A stretch of DNA of 13,919 nucleotides from DAOUTY01 sp964453665 (GTDB lineage Bacteria; Chloroflexota; Dehalococcoidia; SZUA-161), in the NCBI GenBank assembly GCA_964453665.1, contig CAYVQT010000074.1, forward strand, positions 1 through 13,919, in the 5' to 3' direction. Of this stretch, positions 6,924 through 13,919 are shown in pieces. Numbering within the stretch: position 1 is the stretch's first letter; each line of letters begins with the position of its first letter. The notes below the pieces were generated by a model, which was not told the DNA's origin, searched no databases, and saw only the letters and a program-made list of their open reading frames with translations. The position numbers and the translations under genes were made by a program.

Positions 6924-7868
6924 CTATATATGTTTAGCCCTTTTACTCCTTTTCACGTTTTTAGAATTAATCGGCCCTGGTTGGACTTCATCGTCGATAA
7001 TATGCACGGGCAACGATTTTATATCGTCTCCCATGTATACTTTCGTATAATTCCAGGGTATCTCGATTCCCCGCTCATCCAAGGCATTTTTAATTCTCCG
7101 TCTCAATTCTCCCATCACATCCCATTGCCTCATAGGTAGGGTTTCACCAACAACTTTGATTACGGCTCCTGAATCTCCGAGATCATTTACTCTAAGTAAC
7201 CATGGTGTCTTAGACTTCAACTGAGGCCCCCATGTGTCATCCTCCGCGACTTCTTCCCAGATCCTTCTAATTACCGACATCACATCATCAACACTCTCTT
7301 TGTAGGCAACCCGAATATCAAGGTGGGCCCTTGACCACGCTCTCGTATAATTACTCGCTACCTTTATCTCGCCATTAGGAACAATGTGAAGGATGCCGTC
7401 CAAATCTCTCATCGTAGTCTTTCTCAGATTTACTGATTCTACTATGCCCCTTGTGCCAGCTACTTTGACAACATCACCCACATTAAACTGGTTCTCAATT
7501 TGTATCATAAAGCCAGCGATCAGGTCACGTATCAAGCCCTGTGCTCCAAAGCCAACGGCAATGCCGATTACACCAAATCCAGCTAATAGCGTTGCAATGT
7601 TGATACCAATCTCGTTTAAAATGAGAAATAAGGCGATGACAAAAATCGCAATTGCGCTCGACGTATAGAAAAGTCGATTTAACGTTGTTGTTCGTTTCTC
7701 GATTTCCACCTGTGGTTGTTCCTTCATCGTTCGTGTCAAGCTTCATCCAATTGCGGCAGGCACCGTTTTACGCATAATTAAATATACTGCAAGGTAAATG
7801 GCCAGAATTATCAGAATCCTGATTCCATGCTCCAGAAACCAATTTACTGTTGAATCCCAATCGACCAT
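6924..7868 (-). pseudogene. mscS: mscS-family channel gene interrupted by one in-frame TGA
   Basis: The start is ATG 7868 with AAAGGGGG upstream. The first 41 codons encode an N terminus and membrane helix (ILIILAIYLAVYLIMRKTV). A TGA at 7743-7745 interrupts the frame, and the same frame then runs uninterrupted to 6924: linker RTMKEQPQVEIEKRTTTL, a membrane helix, the MscS pore helix (LLAGFGVIGIAVGFGAQGLI), the beta domain (IVPNGEIKVASNYTRAWSR) and the C-terminal domain ending IEIPWNYTKVYMG, plus a basic tail. Restored, the protein would have 314 residues. Other MscS proteins commonly have a basic residue in this linker, so a CGA-to-TGA change is the simplest explanation. The downstream part could only start at TTG 7739 or ATG 7727, neither with a good ribosome binding site. 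It is a nonsense mutant or a readthrough gene; no other damage is visible. Confidence 0.8.
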
Positions 7869-8099
7869 CTCAACCCCCTTTATTTGTAATTTCATGTTCT
7901 GGGGCATTCTATCAACGGATGCACAACCGGTCAACAATTAGCCGAAACCATCTCAAGTATGGTCTAAAAACCTGTCCTTACCCGTAAGACATGGTAAGCT
8001 GTTTCATCACAATCTGGCTGCTCAATTGTTCAATAATAGCTTTAATATTCGTTCGGAATTATCTTTTTGGCTATTGTGAACGATAAAGAGCGCTTCAGA

Positions 8100-8117
8100 A
8101 GCTTCGATCTCGAAGCT
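8100..8117. repeat. Perfect palindrome upstream of the repeat-protein promoter
   Basis: AGCTTCGA-TC-TCGAAGCT has perfect 8-base arms, 57 bases upstream of the -35 box at 8174. A second short palindrome, CGATATATCG, lies at 8125-8134. The spacing would suit an activator or repressor site; no partner is known. Confidence 0.3.
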
Positions 8118-8173
8118 ATCGGTACGATATATCGAGACCAGGGATTTATCCGTTAATATAATGTTATATTTCC

Positions 8174-8201
8174 TTGACTTTTTTTAAATATAATATATGA
8201 T
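8174..8201 (+). promoter_or_regulatory. Sigma-70 type promoter of the 22-residue repeat gene
   Basis: TTGACT at 8174-8179 and TATGAT at 8196-8201, separated by a 16-base AT-rich spacer: a near-consensus promoter. It would give a leader of about 95 bases before the gene at 8304. The 435-base gap 7869-8303 otherwise holds the palindromes at 8100-8134, the leader and the upstream region of the divergent mscS pseudogene; I see no further gene in it. Confidence 0.6.
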
Positions 8202-8230
8202 TTTTACACTTTAAGTGGATACTATTAAGG

Positions 8231-8271
8231 GCGGGGAGGTGATAGTATGTGAGGAGTGGTTAATGCACTGA
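8231..8271 (+). promoter_or_regulatory. Leader with start-stop and two-codon mini-ORFs
   Basis: GGGGAGGTGAT, a near-perfect anti-16S match, is followed at normal spacing by ATG TGA (8247-8252), a start codon directly followed by a stop. Twelve bases on, GAGGAG (8251-8256) is followed by ATG CAC TGA (8263-8271). The real gene has its own GGGGAGGTG before ATG 8304. Three ribosome binding sites in 75 bases, two leading to minimal ORFs, suggest a translational control leader or the relic of a lost gene. Confidence 0.4.
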
Positions 8272-8303
8272 ATTGAACTCAGTAAACTAGGGGAGGTGTT
8301 GAA

Positions 8304-9122
8304 ATGGCTTTGGGAAACCTGGGTAAAAAGGTAAGCGATGCGTTATCTCAAACGATAAAAGGCGTAGGTGATGTTGGGAAAACAACGATAGAAGCAACGA
8401 GAAGCAATTTGGTAGAAGGGCTACGTGGTGTCAGAGATATCGCCAAGGAAGGTACCGGACTTATAGGGGATACAGTTGCCGGTGCAATTGAGGCCGCCAG
8501 TAAAGTAGGTGCTGAGCTAGGTACCACAGCTAAAGGTGCTGTTATTGGTTCAATTCAGGCTGTTGGTGAAGTTAGTACGGTAACGACTGGGGTAATAAGC
8601 GATACCATTCGTGCAGCGATAAAGGGGACAAGCGAAGTGGGTGGTGATGTGGCCAGAGTCGCCCAGGGAGCGGCAGAAGGGGCCATATCGACAGCGAAGA
8701 GCGTCGGGGTAGGTCTCGAAGATGCCGCTTTTAGTGTTGCACAGGGAGCCATCCAGGGAGCTAAGGATACGGGCAAAGATTTGGCCTCGGTGGCGAATGC
8801 TACTATACAGGGAGCTATCCATGGCGCTAAAGAAACAGGCGGTAATATTATGGATGCGACCTATAGTACAGCGCGAGGTACTATAAAAGGCACATCCGAT
8901 GTTGGTGGTGACCTGGCGTCGGTAGCCAGGAAGACGGTAGAGGGCGCTATCGATGGCGCTAAATCAGTAGCAGTGAATACCGAGGACGCTGCTTCGGCGG
9001 CTGCGAGTGGTGCAGTTGAAGCAGCGGGAGAGATTGGCGAATCAGCCGTTAAAGCTGTTAGCGACGCGGTATCCGGGACGATTTCCGGGGTTAAAGTAAT
9101 AATCAAAACGCCGTTCAAATAG
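8304..9122 (+). CDS. Ala/Gly-rich protein of ten exact 22-residue amphipathic repeats
   Basis: Unknown function. The 272-residue product is built of 22-residue units without insertions. The anchor triplet (G/A)-(A/S/T)-(I/V) falls at residues 60, 82, 104, 126, 148, 170, 192, 214, 236 and 258. The unit is roughly G-(A/T)-I-x-G-(A/T)-K-x-(V/T)-G-x-D-L-x-x-V-A followed by five variable residues. Residues 1-58 hold two or three looser copies (about 19 and 21 apart). There is no signal peptide, cysteine or strong transmembrane helix, and proline occurs only at the penultimate repeat-free tail (KTPFK). Twenty-two residues equal six turns of an 11/3 helix, as in apolipoproteins, synucleins and LEA proteins, so a long amphipathic helix lying on a membrane or other hydrophobic surface is a reasonable inference. 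GGGGAGGTG precedes ATG 8304. It lies upstream of yihY. Confidence 0.85.
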   Translation: MALGNLGKKVSDALSQTIKGVGDVGKTTIEATRSNLVEGLRGVRDIAKEGTGLIGDTVAGAIEAASKVGAELGTTAKGAVIGSIQAVGEVSTVTTGVISDTIRAAIKGTSEVGGDVARVAQGAAEGAISTAKSVGVGLEDAAFSVAQGAIQGAKDTGKDLASVANATIQGAIHGAKETGGNIMDATYSTARGTIKGTSDVGGDLASVARKTVEGAIDGAKSVAVNTEDAASAAASGAVEAAGEIGESAVKAVSDAVSGTISGVKVIIKTPFK

Positions 9123-9227
9123 TAAAGAATACAGCATCTGCAATAAACCTGTACAATAAAACTGTAATTTTTTAGGGCGGGCGCTTTTTTGCATCCGTCC
9201 TTGTATCACATATGCCTTGATAATAAT

Positions 9228-10223
9228 ATGTGGAATTCAATTAAAACAAAGTCTCAAGAAAAAATTTCACCCATTGCTTCTAATCTCAAGCGCGTCAGAG
9301 AACGACTGCTCGAGATTTTCATTATAGAACTTGTGGTTCGTACGGTCCAGGAGCTTGGAGAGGATGATGCTTCCCACAAGGCTGCGGGCATAGCCTATTA
9401 TGCAGTTCTTTCGCTATTTCCTCTATTATTAGGCTTAATCGCGATTCTAGGTCTAATCTTACCTTCAGAACAGGTACAAGAGGAGCTCTTCGATTTCTTT
9501 GAACGCAACCTGCCAGGTGCAATTGATGTACTTGAGCAAAATATAGAAAGTGTAATTAATTTTCGAGGAGCCATCGGAGCAGTAAGTCTTGTACTTCTTA
9601 TCTGGTCTGCAAGCACTATGTTCGGGGCGATCAACAGAACTATAAACCGGGTATGGGATATACACAAAGATCGGCCATTCTATATCAGAAAGCTGCGCGA
9701 TATAGGTATGGCGCTGGGTATCGGTATTCTTTTTGTCCTGTCTATGGGAGCCACATCAGTTTTTTCCTTTATGCAGAATCTGGATTCACCCCTGGCTATG
9801 GCTTCCGCCGACATTGGTGCAAGGGTGCTTGCTTTTCTATTCAGCATAGCTATTTTCCTTCTTCTATATAAATTTATTCCCAATAGTAAAACGTACTGGC
9901 GTTATATTTGGCCAGGCGCAGTACTGGCAGGAATATTGTTTGAGATAGTAAAAACCTTATTTGTATTTTACCTCGATCACTTCGCAAGCTATGAATCAGT
10001 ATACGGTAATGTAGCTTCGATGATAATCCTATTATTCTGGATTTATATTTCTGCGTTTATCATGATACTGGGAGCAGAGTTCAGTGCTGAATACGGTCGA
10101 ATGCGTATGGGTGTTGCCAGAGGTGTTCTTATAGCAAAACATCTTGAGGAACTGGAGCAAACTGATTCGGCCGATGAACAGACATCCGAGTATATATCCG
10201 ATCACATACACCCTGAGTATTAA
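9228..10223 (+). CDS. YihY/BrkB family inner-membrane protein
   Basis: YihY/BrkB-type polytopic membrane protein. Members were once misnamed RNase BN; the biochemical role is unsettled and envelope or transport roles are proposed. From ATG 9228 there are 331 residues; the frame is open back to a TTG at 9189, but neither start has a clear ribosome binding site. Family hallmarks are DASHKAAGIAYYAVLSLFPL near the N terminus, then WSASTMFGAINRTINRVWD, and near the C terminus the pattern YGNVASMIILLFWIYISAFI with GAEFSAEYGRM. Six membrane helices are expected and fit the hydrophobic blocks. The C-terminal tail is acidic (EELEQTDSADEQ). It follows the repeat protein by about 105 bases and may share its promoter. 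Confidence 0.88.
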   Translation: MWNSIKTKSQEKISPIASNLKRVRERLLEIFIIELVVRTVQELGEDDASHKAAGIAYYAVLSLFPLLLGLIAILGLILPSEQVQEELFDFFERNLPGAIDVLEQNIESVINFRGAIGAVSLVLLIWSASTMFGAINRTINRVWDIHKDRPFYIRKLRDIGMALGIGILFVLSMGATSVFSFMQNLDSPLAMASADIGARVLAFLFSIAIFLLLYKFIPNSKTYWRYIWPGAVLAGILFEIVKTLFVFYLDHFASYESVYGNVASMIILLFWIYISAFIMILGAEFSAEYGRMRMGVARGVLIAKHLEELEQTDSADEQTSEYISDHIHPEY

Positions 10224-10328
10224 TCAAACAGTTGATATAGAATCCGCTATGATATTCCTGATATAGGCAGGTTGCTATATAGCGTTCTTGCACAACCTTT
10301 TCACATCGACAAAGCAATGGGGTGAAAA

Positions 10329-10961
10329 ATGAAAATCCAAAGCAAGTCAAGATTGTCTAAGGTATTTGGACGGGTGCGGCGAGATTTCTTGGCAGGAATA
10401 CTTGTTATAGTTCCCATAGCTGCTACGCTCCTGATTTTCAAATGGTTGTTCGATTCGGTTGATGGCATTTTAGAGCCCGCCGTCGAGGCGATATTCGGGC
10501 GGCCTATAGCAGGCATAGGATTTGCGATTATCATAGTGTTGATTTTCCTTGCGGGACTATTCGCAAGTAATTTTATAGGGAAGAAAATTGTTGAACGGGG
10601 TGAGTCGTTTTTGAAAGAAGTGCCTATGGTCAGGGAAATATATAGCACTTTTAAGCAGATTCTTCAGAGTGTACTGATGCCGCACAAAGGCGGTTTTCGA
10701 GAAGTGGTCTTGGTTGAATTCCCGAGACCTGGCATGAGGACTATTGGATTTGTCACCAATCGAGTGACAGACACCTCAGGACAAAAGCTTGTTAATGTTT
10801 ATATACCTACTACACCCAACCCAACGTCGGGATATCTGGAAATAATCCCAGAAGCAGACGTTATCCACCTGGATATGCCCGTTGATGACGCTATTATGAT
10901 GGTTGTATCCGGGGGGATGGTATCACCGCAGGTGATTGATAAACCAAAACAGGATATATGA
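10329..10961 (+). CDS. DUF502 family membrane protein
   Basis: DUF502 protein, related to plant LIKE-COV proteins; molecular function unknown. Of its 210 residues, RRDFLAGILVIVPIAATLLI (about 14-33) and a second hydrophobic block (about 57-78, IGFAIIIVLIFLAGLFASNF) are the two membrane helices. The soluble domain starts with the family motif VPMVREIYSTFKQILQSV (97-114), followed by FREVVLVEFPRPGMRTIGFV and VNVYIPTTPNPTSGYLEIIP (about 154-173), both typical. A GGGGTG precedes ATG 10329. It is the third gene in a row encoding a membrane-associated product after the repeat protein and yihY, spaced 105 bases from yihY. Family assignment is firm. Confidence 0.9.
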   Translation: MKIQSKSRLSKVFGRVRRDFLAGILVIVPIAATLLIFKWLFDSVDGILEPAVEAIFGRPIAGIGFAIIIVLIFLAGLFASNFIGKKIVERGESFLKEVPMVREIYSTFKQILQSVLMPHKGGFREVVLVEFPRPGMRTIGFVTNRVTDTSGQKLVNVYIPTTPNPTSGYLEIIPEADVIHLDMPVDDAIMMVVSGGMVSPQVIDKPKQDI

Positions 10962-11026
10962 GTTATATCACAGTTGAATGAATTCTAAAGCAATCCCACA
11001 TATTTGCCTTCCACGCGATAGACATC

Positions 11027-11055
11027 TTGAGATTAGGGCTAACTACGGATACAAT
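11027..11055 (+). promoter_or_regulatory. Probable sigma-70 promoter upstream of the CNNM remnant and MFS gene
   Basis: TTGAGA at 11027-11032 and TACAAT at 11050-11055 with an ideal 17-base spacer. It originally suited the CNNM gene starting at 11101; after that gene's decay it may serve the MFS gene at 11352. Confidence 0.45.
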
Positions 11056-11100
11056 TGCTTTATAATAAGTGGTAGGTCAACGACGACCGGTTTAAAGATA

Positions 11101-11337
11101 ATGTACTTGTTATTATCACTTCTTTTTCTGGCAATATATGCTTCCTTTTCCAGCGCTGAGATCGGCTTCATAAAGCCGCAGTGAATAAAGCTCAAGCATA
11201 TGCAGGAGGAGCAGGTGCCTGGCACTAAGCGGGTAGCGAAGATTATGGAACATCCCGAGAGGTTTCTCTCCACTGTGCTTACCGGTATAAGTTTCGCCGA
11301 AATAACAATTGTTTCGCTTTCAACCGCTCTGACATAA
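11101..11337 (+). pseudogene. CNNM/DUF21 transporter remnant with in-frame TGA
   Basis: Starting at ATG 11101, the frame encodes a membrane helix with the CNNM start pattern (LLLSLLFLAIYASFSSAEIG, then FIKPQ), meets TGA at 11182-11184, and continues in the same frame as IKLKHMQEEQVPGTKRVAKI and MEHPERFLSTVLTGISFAEI before a TAA at 11335-11337. The two halves join as one CNNM N-terminal domain: SAEIGFI is followed in relatives by an arginine-containing R-L-x-H-L stretch, and PERFLSTVLTG is a family signature. The remaining transmembrane domain, CBS domains and C-terminal domain are gone, so this is a 78-codon relic with both a nonsense codon and a 3' truncation. It ends 14 bases before the MFS start, so the downstream part was probably removed by a deletion that brought the MFS gene close. 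Confidence 0.75.
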
Positions 11338-11351
11338 GATGTAAAATCTTC

Positions 11352-13445
11352 ATGAAAGTGATTGAATTATTCCGCCCCAAGCCTACCATCTCAGATGAGG
11401 AGGTACATAAAGGCCTTAGGTACATGACCCTAGAGGGCATGGCCTCGCTTGGCTTCTTCAGCATAACAACCTCGGGTTTTTTAGCCGCATTCGCTCTAAC
11501 TCTCGGAGCAAACAATCTTCAGATAGGCATCCTTGCCTCTATACCATTTATTACTCAACCACTTCAAATACCATCAATTCTGCTCGTAGAAAGGCTTAAA
11601 AGGCGCAAAGCTATTGCTGTAGCTAGCTTTCTTATAGCCCAGTTGCTATGGCTTCCAATTGCCTTAATTCCATTCCTCCTTAATGTACCTAGTGCCGGAG
11701 CTGTCTCGATGCTGTTGGGCATTTTAGCGATAAGAGGTATATTTGTCGCTATAAGCAACTGTGCTTGGAACAGCTGGATCCGTGACCTTATACCTCAGCG
11801 AATACTGGCAAGTATAATGGGGCGCCGTCTCGCGTTAGCGGCATTTGCCGGGATGGTTTTCGGTCTGGGGGCAGCTTTCTTCGCTGATTGGTGGAAGGAA
11901 GGTCATACAGCTGATTCAGTGGCTCTAGGCTACACAATCCCCCTGATATTCGGCATTTGTACACTGGCTCTAATAAGCCCAATTTTTATGACATTAATGC
12001 CCGAACCTCTAATTCAGCCAACACCGGATCCAAAGTCATCATTGCTCGGTAGCATTGCAGAACCTTTTCGAGAGAGAAACTACAGGAAATTACTTCGTTT
12101 TCTGTTTATCTGGAGTCTTGCAATAAACCTCGCTACTCCGTTCTTCGCTGTTTACATGTTGCAGCGTCTGGGACTGCCACTTACATCTGTTATCGGCTTC
12201 AGTGTTCTCAGTCAGTTTTTCAATATTCTTTTTTTCCGCATATGGGGTCGTTTGGCAGACCAGTTTGGCATTAAAACAATTTTATCTTTATGCGTTTCCC
12301 TCTACCTTCTGGTAATACTTGGTTGGGCATTCACAACCATGCCCGAGCGGTACTTCCTGACCATACCTTTGCTAATAATATTACATATACTGGCTGGTAT
12401 CGCAGCAGCAGGAGTTACACTGTCTACAGGCACTATTGGCCTGAAACTGGCGCCTCAAGGAAAGGCCACCTCATATCTAGCTGCAGCAGGTTTGGCAGCC
12501 AATCTAGGGGCAGGTTTAGGGCCTTTACTCGGAGGACGTTTCGCTGACTATTTCAGCGTTCGCCAGCTAAGCCTTACTTTCGAATGGGTTGATCCTAATC
12601 GTTTCTTCGAGATAGGTGCACTAAACCTCACAGGATTTGACTTCCTGTTCGGCATAACCTTTATCCTGGGGCTATTTACGCTTACACAACTAGGCGGAGT
12701 ACGTGAGGAGGGAGAGGTAAGCAAGGAGGTAGTACTGGAAGCGTTACATGCACCGATGCGCGAACTCTCACGTCCCTTCAGTACAATCGCCGGGCTAAGT
12801 TTTTTAAGCCAGTTCCCCTATGGATATCTAAAGCGTGTATCTGTCCCGGGTGTAGACGTAGCGCTTGGTGTTACTTCATACCAGATCGCTGAAATATCCA
12901 GGTTGGCCACTATTGCCACACAGCATGGACGAAGAGCAACTAGTAAGTTTGCCAAAGCATTAGAGGAGGGGCTTGCAGCTTCTTTGGGAGCTGGTAGCGA
13001 ATCACGAAAGGGTTATGGTTTTGAGGTAGCCAGACAGGCAGCGAGAGGTTCAATCCACGCTATTGATAAAATAGCGCATATGGATGTTGGTCAGTTAGCA
13101 TATCAGGCAGTTACAGGGATTTCCCAAGCCATGCGCCGTTCACGTGTGGACGCACGCGATGCAATAAGAGGGGCTGGCTATGGTGTTGTACAGGGCGCGG
13201 ACGAAGTACAAGCTGATCTGGGTGAAGTGGCTCTCCAGGCGATAGAAGCTGCAAAGGAGGCGGCTTCAGATGCAGGTCTTTCCGAAGAAGTGGCTGCGGC
13301 TGAAGCTGCCCAGGGAGCTATGGAAGCAGCTGAGTCACTGGGGCCTGAGGCAGTCGCTCAGGTTGAAGCAAAATTAGATGAAGAAGGCCTGTCGGATTAT
13401 CTCCAACAACCCGGGGACTCTGACCAGTCGAAAGAGACGCGTTAA
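11352..13445 (+). CDS. MFS-type transporter with long repeat-like C-terminal extension
   Basis: Major facilitator superfamily type membrane protein with an appended domain. Of 697 residues, about 27-450 form the transporter, with some 12 hydrophobic segments, a basic loop ERLKRRKAI (80-88) at the usual cytosolic 2-3 position and GRLADQFG (299-306) in the equivalent loop of the second half. MFS proteins usually end near residue 400-450. Here about 240 residues follow: a linker with SRPFSTIAGLSF, then from about 555 an Ala-rich amphipathic region with repeat anchors near 566, 588, 611, 633 and 655, and an acidic, Gln-rich end. The block DARDAIRGAGYGVVQGADEV plus ADLGEVA (600-627) resembles the 22-residue units of the protein at 8304-9122. 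No clear ribosome binding site precedes ATG 11352. Substrate unknown. Confidence 0.88.
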   Translation: MKVIELFRPKPTISDEEVHKGLRYMTLEGMASLGFFSITTSGFLAAFALTLGANNLQIGILASIPFITQPLQIPSILLVERLKRRKAIAVASFLIAQLLWLPIALIPFLLNVPSAGAVSMLLGILAIRGIFVAISNCAWNSWIRDLIPQRILASIMGRRLALAAFAGMVFGLGAAFFADWWKEGHTADSVALGYTIPLIFGICTLALISPIFMTLMPEPLIQPTPDPKSSLLGSIAEPFRERNYRKLLRFLFIWSLAINLATPFFAVYMLQRLGLPLTSVIGFSVLSQFFNILFFRIWGRLADQFGIKTILSLCVSLYLLVILGWAFTTMPERYFLTIPLLIILHILAGIAAAGVTLSTGTIGLKLAPQGKATSYLAAAGLAANLGAGLGPLLGGRFADYFSVRQLSLTFEWVDPNRFFEIGALNLTGFDFLFGITFILGLFTLTQLGGVREEGEVSKEVVLEALHAPMRELSRPFSTIAGLSFLSQFPYGYLKRVSVPGVDVALGVTSYQIAEISRLATIATQHGRRATSKFAKALEEGLAASLGAGSESRKGYGFEVARQAARGSIHAIDKIAHMDVGQLAYQAVTGISQAMRRSRVDARDAIRGAGYGVVQGADEVQADLGEVALQAIEAAKEAASDAGLSEEVAAAEAAQGAMEAAESLGPEAVAQVEAKLDEEGLSDYLQQPGDSDQSKETR

Positions 13446-13503
13446 AAGAGCGATTTACGCCTTCAAAGTACGATGAACAGGTATATATAACTTTCTTTTG
13501 AAT

Positions 13504-13803
13504 TTAAGCCCTGGTCTTAAGCCAGTCTATCCTCTCCTGTACGATTTCCCGTGCCTGATTCTTGTCAGTGACTTGAACTAATTTCTTCGCCAGTGCTGTG
13601 TCCTGGATGCAATCTCTTATCCAGTTTGTGAAATCATTGTTCTGTTCGGTGACATGGTGGTTGTATGTTTCTCCCGACATTTCACGGAGCGCATTAGCCA
13701 GCTCTTCCAGATTTCCCAGTTCGCTGCCATCATTGCATCGGAATTTCAACTCGGCCATCACGTCCTGCAATCTCGCCCTGTAAACCTCTTTCTTACTACC
13801 CAT
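13504..13803 (-). CDS. Small helical protein, DUF5752-like
   Basis: A 99-residue soluble protein. The section about 45-95 reads as a helical domain with the pattern LANALREMSGETYNHHVTEQ, NDFTNWIRDCIQDTALAKKL and QAREIVQERIDWLK. The phrase 'effector helix, H-H-V, N-D-F-x-N-W-I-x-D, L-A, then a repeat-rich C-terminal helix' resembles DUF5752 proteins, of unknown function, but I assign this from memory of the pattern. I chose ATG 13803 over the in-frame GTG at 13818 because AAGGAGGGGG sits immediately upstream of the ATG. It converges on the MFS gene, with 58 bases between them and no obvious terminator there. The remaining bases to 13919 hold its upstream region. Confidence 0.7.
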   Translation of the reverse strand: MGSKKEVYRARLQDVMAELKFRCNDGSELGNLEELANALREMSGETYNHHVTEQNNDFTNWIRDCIQDTALAKKLVQVTDKNQAREIVQERIDWLKTRA

Positions 13804-13919
13804 GACCCCCTCCTTCACCTTTGTTTTGGATTGATAGTATACTTAAAGCTTTATTTCACTACTTAACCGTGTGAATCATATACTTTATTAAACGACAAGT
13901 TAGCGAAGTCCATCATTTT

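Noticed and set aside
8550..9118. Minus-strand frames across the repeat gene
   Set aside because: The 66-base periodic GC-rich coding repeats leave the antisense frames open by composition; the plus-strand reading has the ribosome binding site and the repeat logic.
8304..9122. CRISPR array or tandem DNA repeat
   Set aside because: The 66-base period is strict at protein level, but the DNA units diverge and there are no conserved repeats with unique spacers.
9150..9210. Terminator after the repeat protein gene (GGGCGG ... CCGTCC around a T-run)
   Set aside because: The six-pair stem has its T-run in the loop rather than after the stem, so it does not look like an intrinsic terminator.
7743..11184. 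Alternative genetic code with TGA as sense
   Set aside because: TGA also ends well-defined genes here (4027, 5879), and other conserved genes in the window contain no internal TGA.

Overview
The window reads as bacterial chromosome of moderate GC content, from an organism using the standard code with ATG, GTG and TTG starts and strong GGAGG-type ribosome binding sites. The gene mix (MscS channels, a CNNM/DUF21 transporter, CorA, YihY, DUF502, a TrkA-C membrane protein) and the style of the integrase and the alanine/glycine-rich repeat protein suggest an uncultured Chloroflexota of the Dehalococcoidia type. That is a low-confidence inference, because no rRNA or marker gene is present.

Layout. 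(1) 1-1702 is the right end of an integrated element. It holds the terminus of an IS21-like insertion sequence (1-53), a small membrane-protein ORF that starts exactly at that terminus, and a leftward tyrosine recombinase with an N-terminal helix-turn-helix. The recombinase abuts a 3' half of a tRNA-Gly(CCC) gene (about 1655-1702), the attachment-site scar. Host sequence begins to the right of the scar. (2) 1841-2984: a leftward CNNM/DUF21 transporter with a terminator hairpin. (3) 3155-5879: a rightward run of mscS, an aquaporin remnant, corA and an unknown gene. (4) 6160-7868: a leftward pair, an mscS interrupted by one in-frame TGA followed by a TrkA-C/TrkH-like membrane protein. (5) 8174-10961: a strong promoter, an odd leader with start-stop mini-ORFs, a protein of ten exact 22-residue repeats, yihY and a DUF502 gene. 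(6) 11027-13445: a promoter, a decayed CNNM fragment also cut by an in-frame TGA, and an MFS-type transporter with a roughly 240-residue C-terminal extension resembling the 22-residue repeat protein. (7) 13504-13803: a small leftward DUF5752-like gene.

How it fits together. Almost every host gene encodes a membrane protein for ion, water or tension control, so the locus looks like an osmotic or envelope-stress neighbourhood. Three members are broken (aquaporin, second mscS, second CNNM), which points to ongoing gene loss or strain variation. The most novel element is the amphipathic 22-residue repeat module, present as a free-standing protein and apparently again as the tail of the MFS transporter less than 3 kb away. 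This suggests a membrane-surface or scaffold module whose function I cannot assign.
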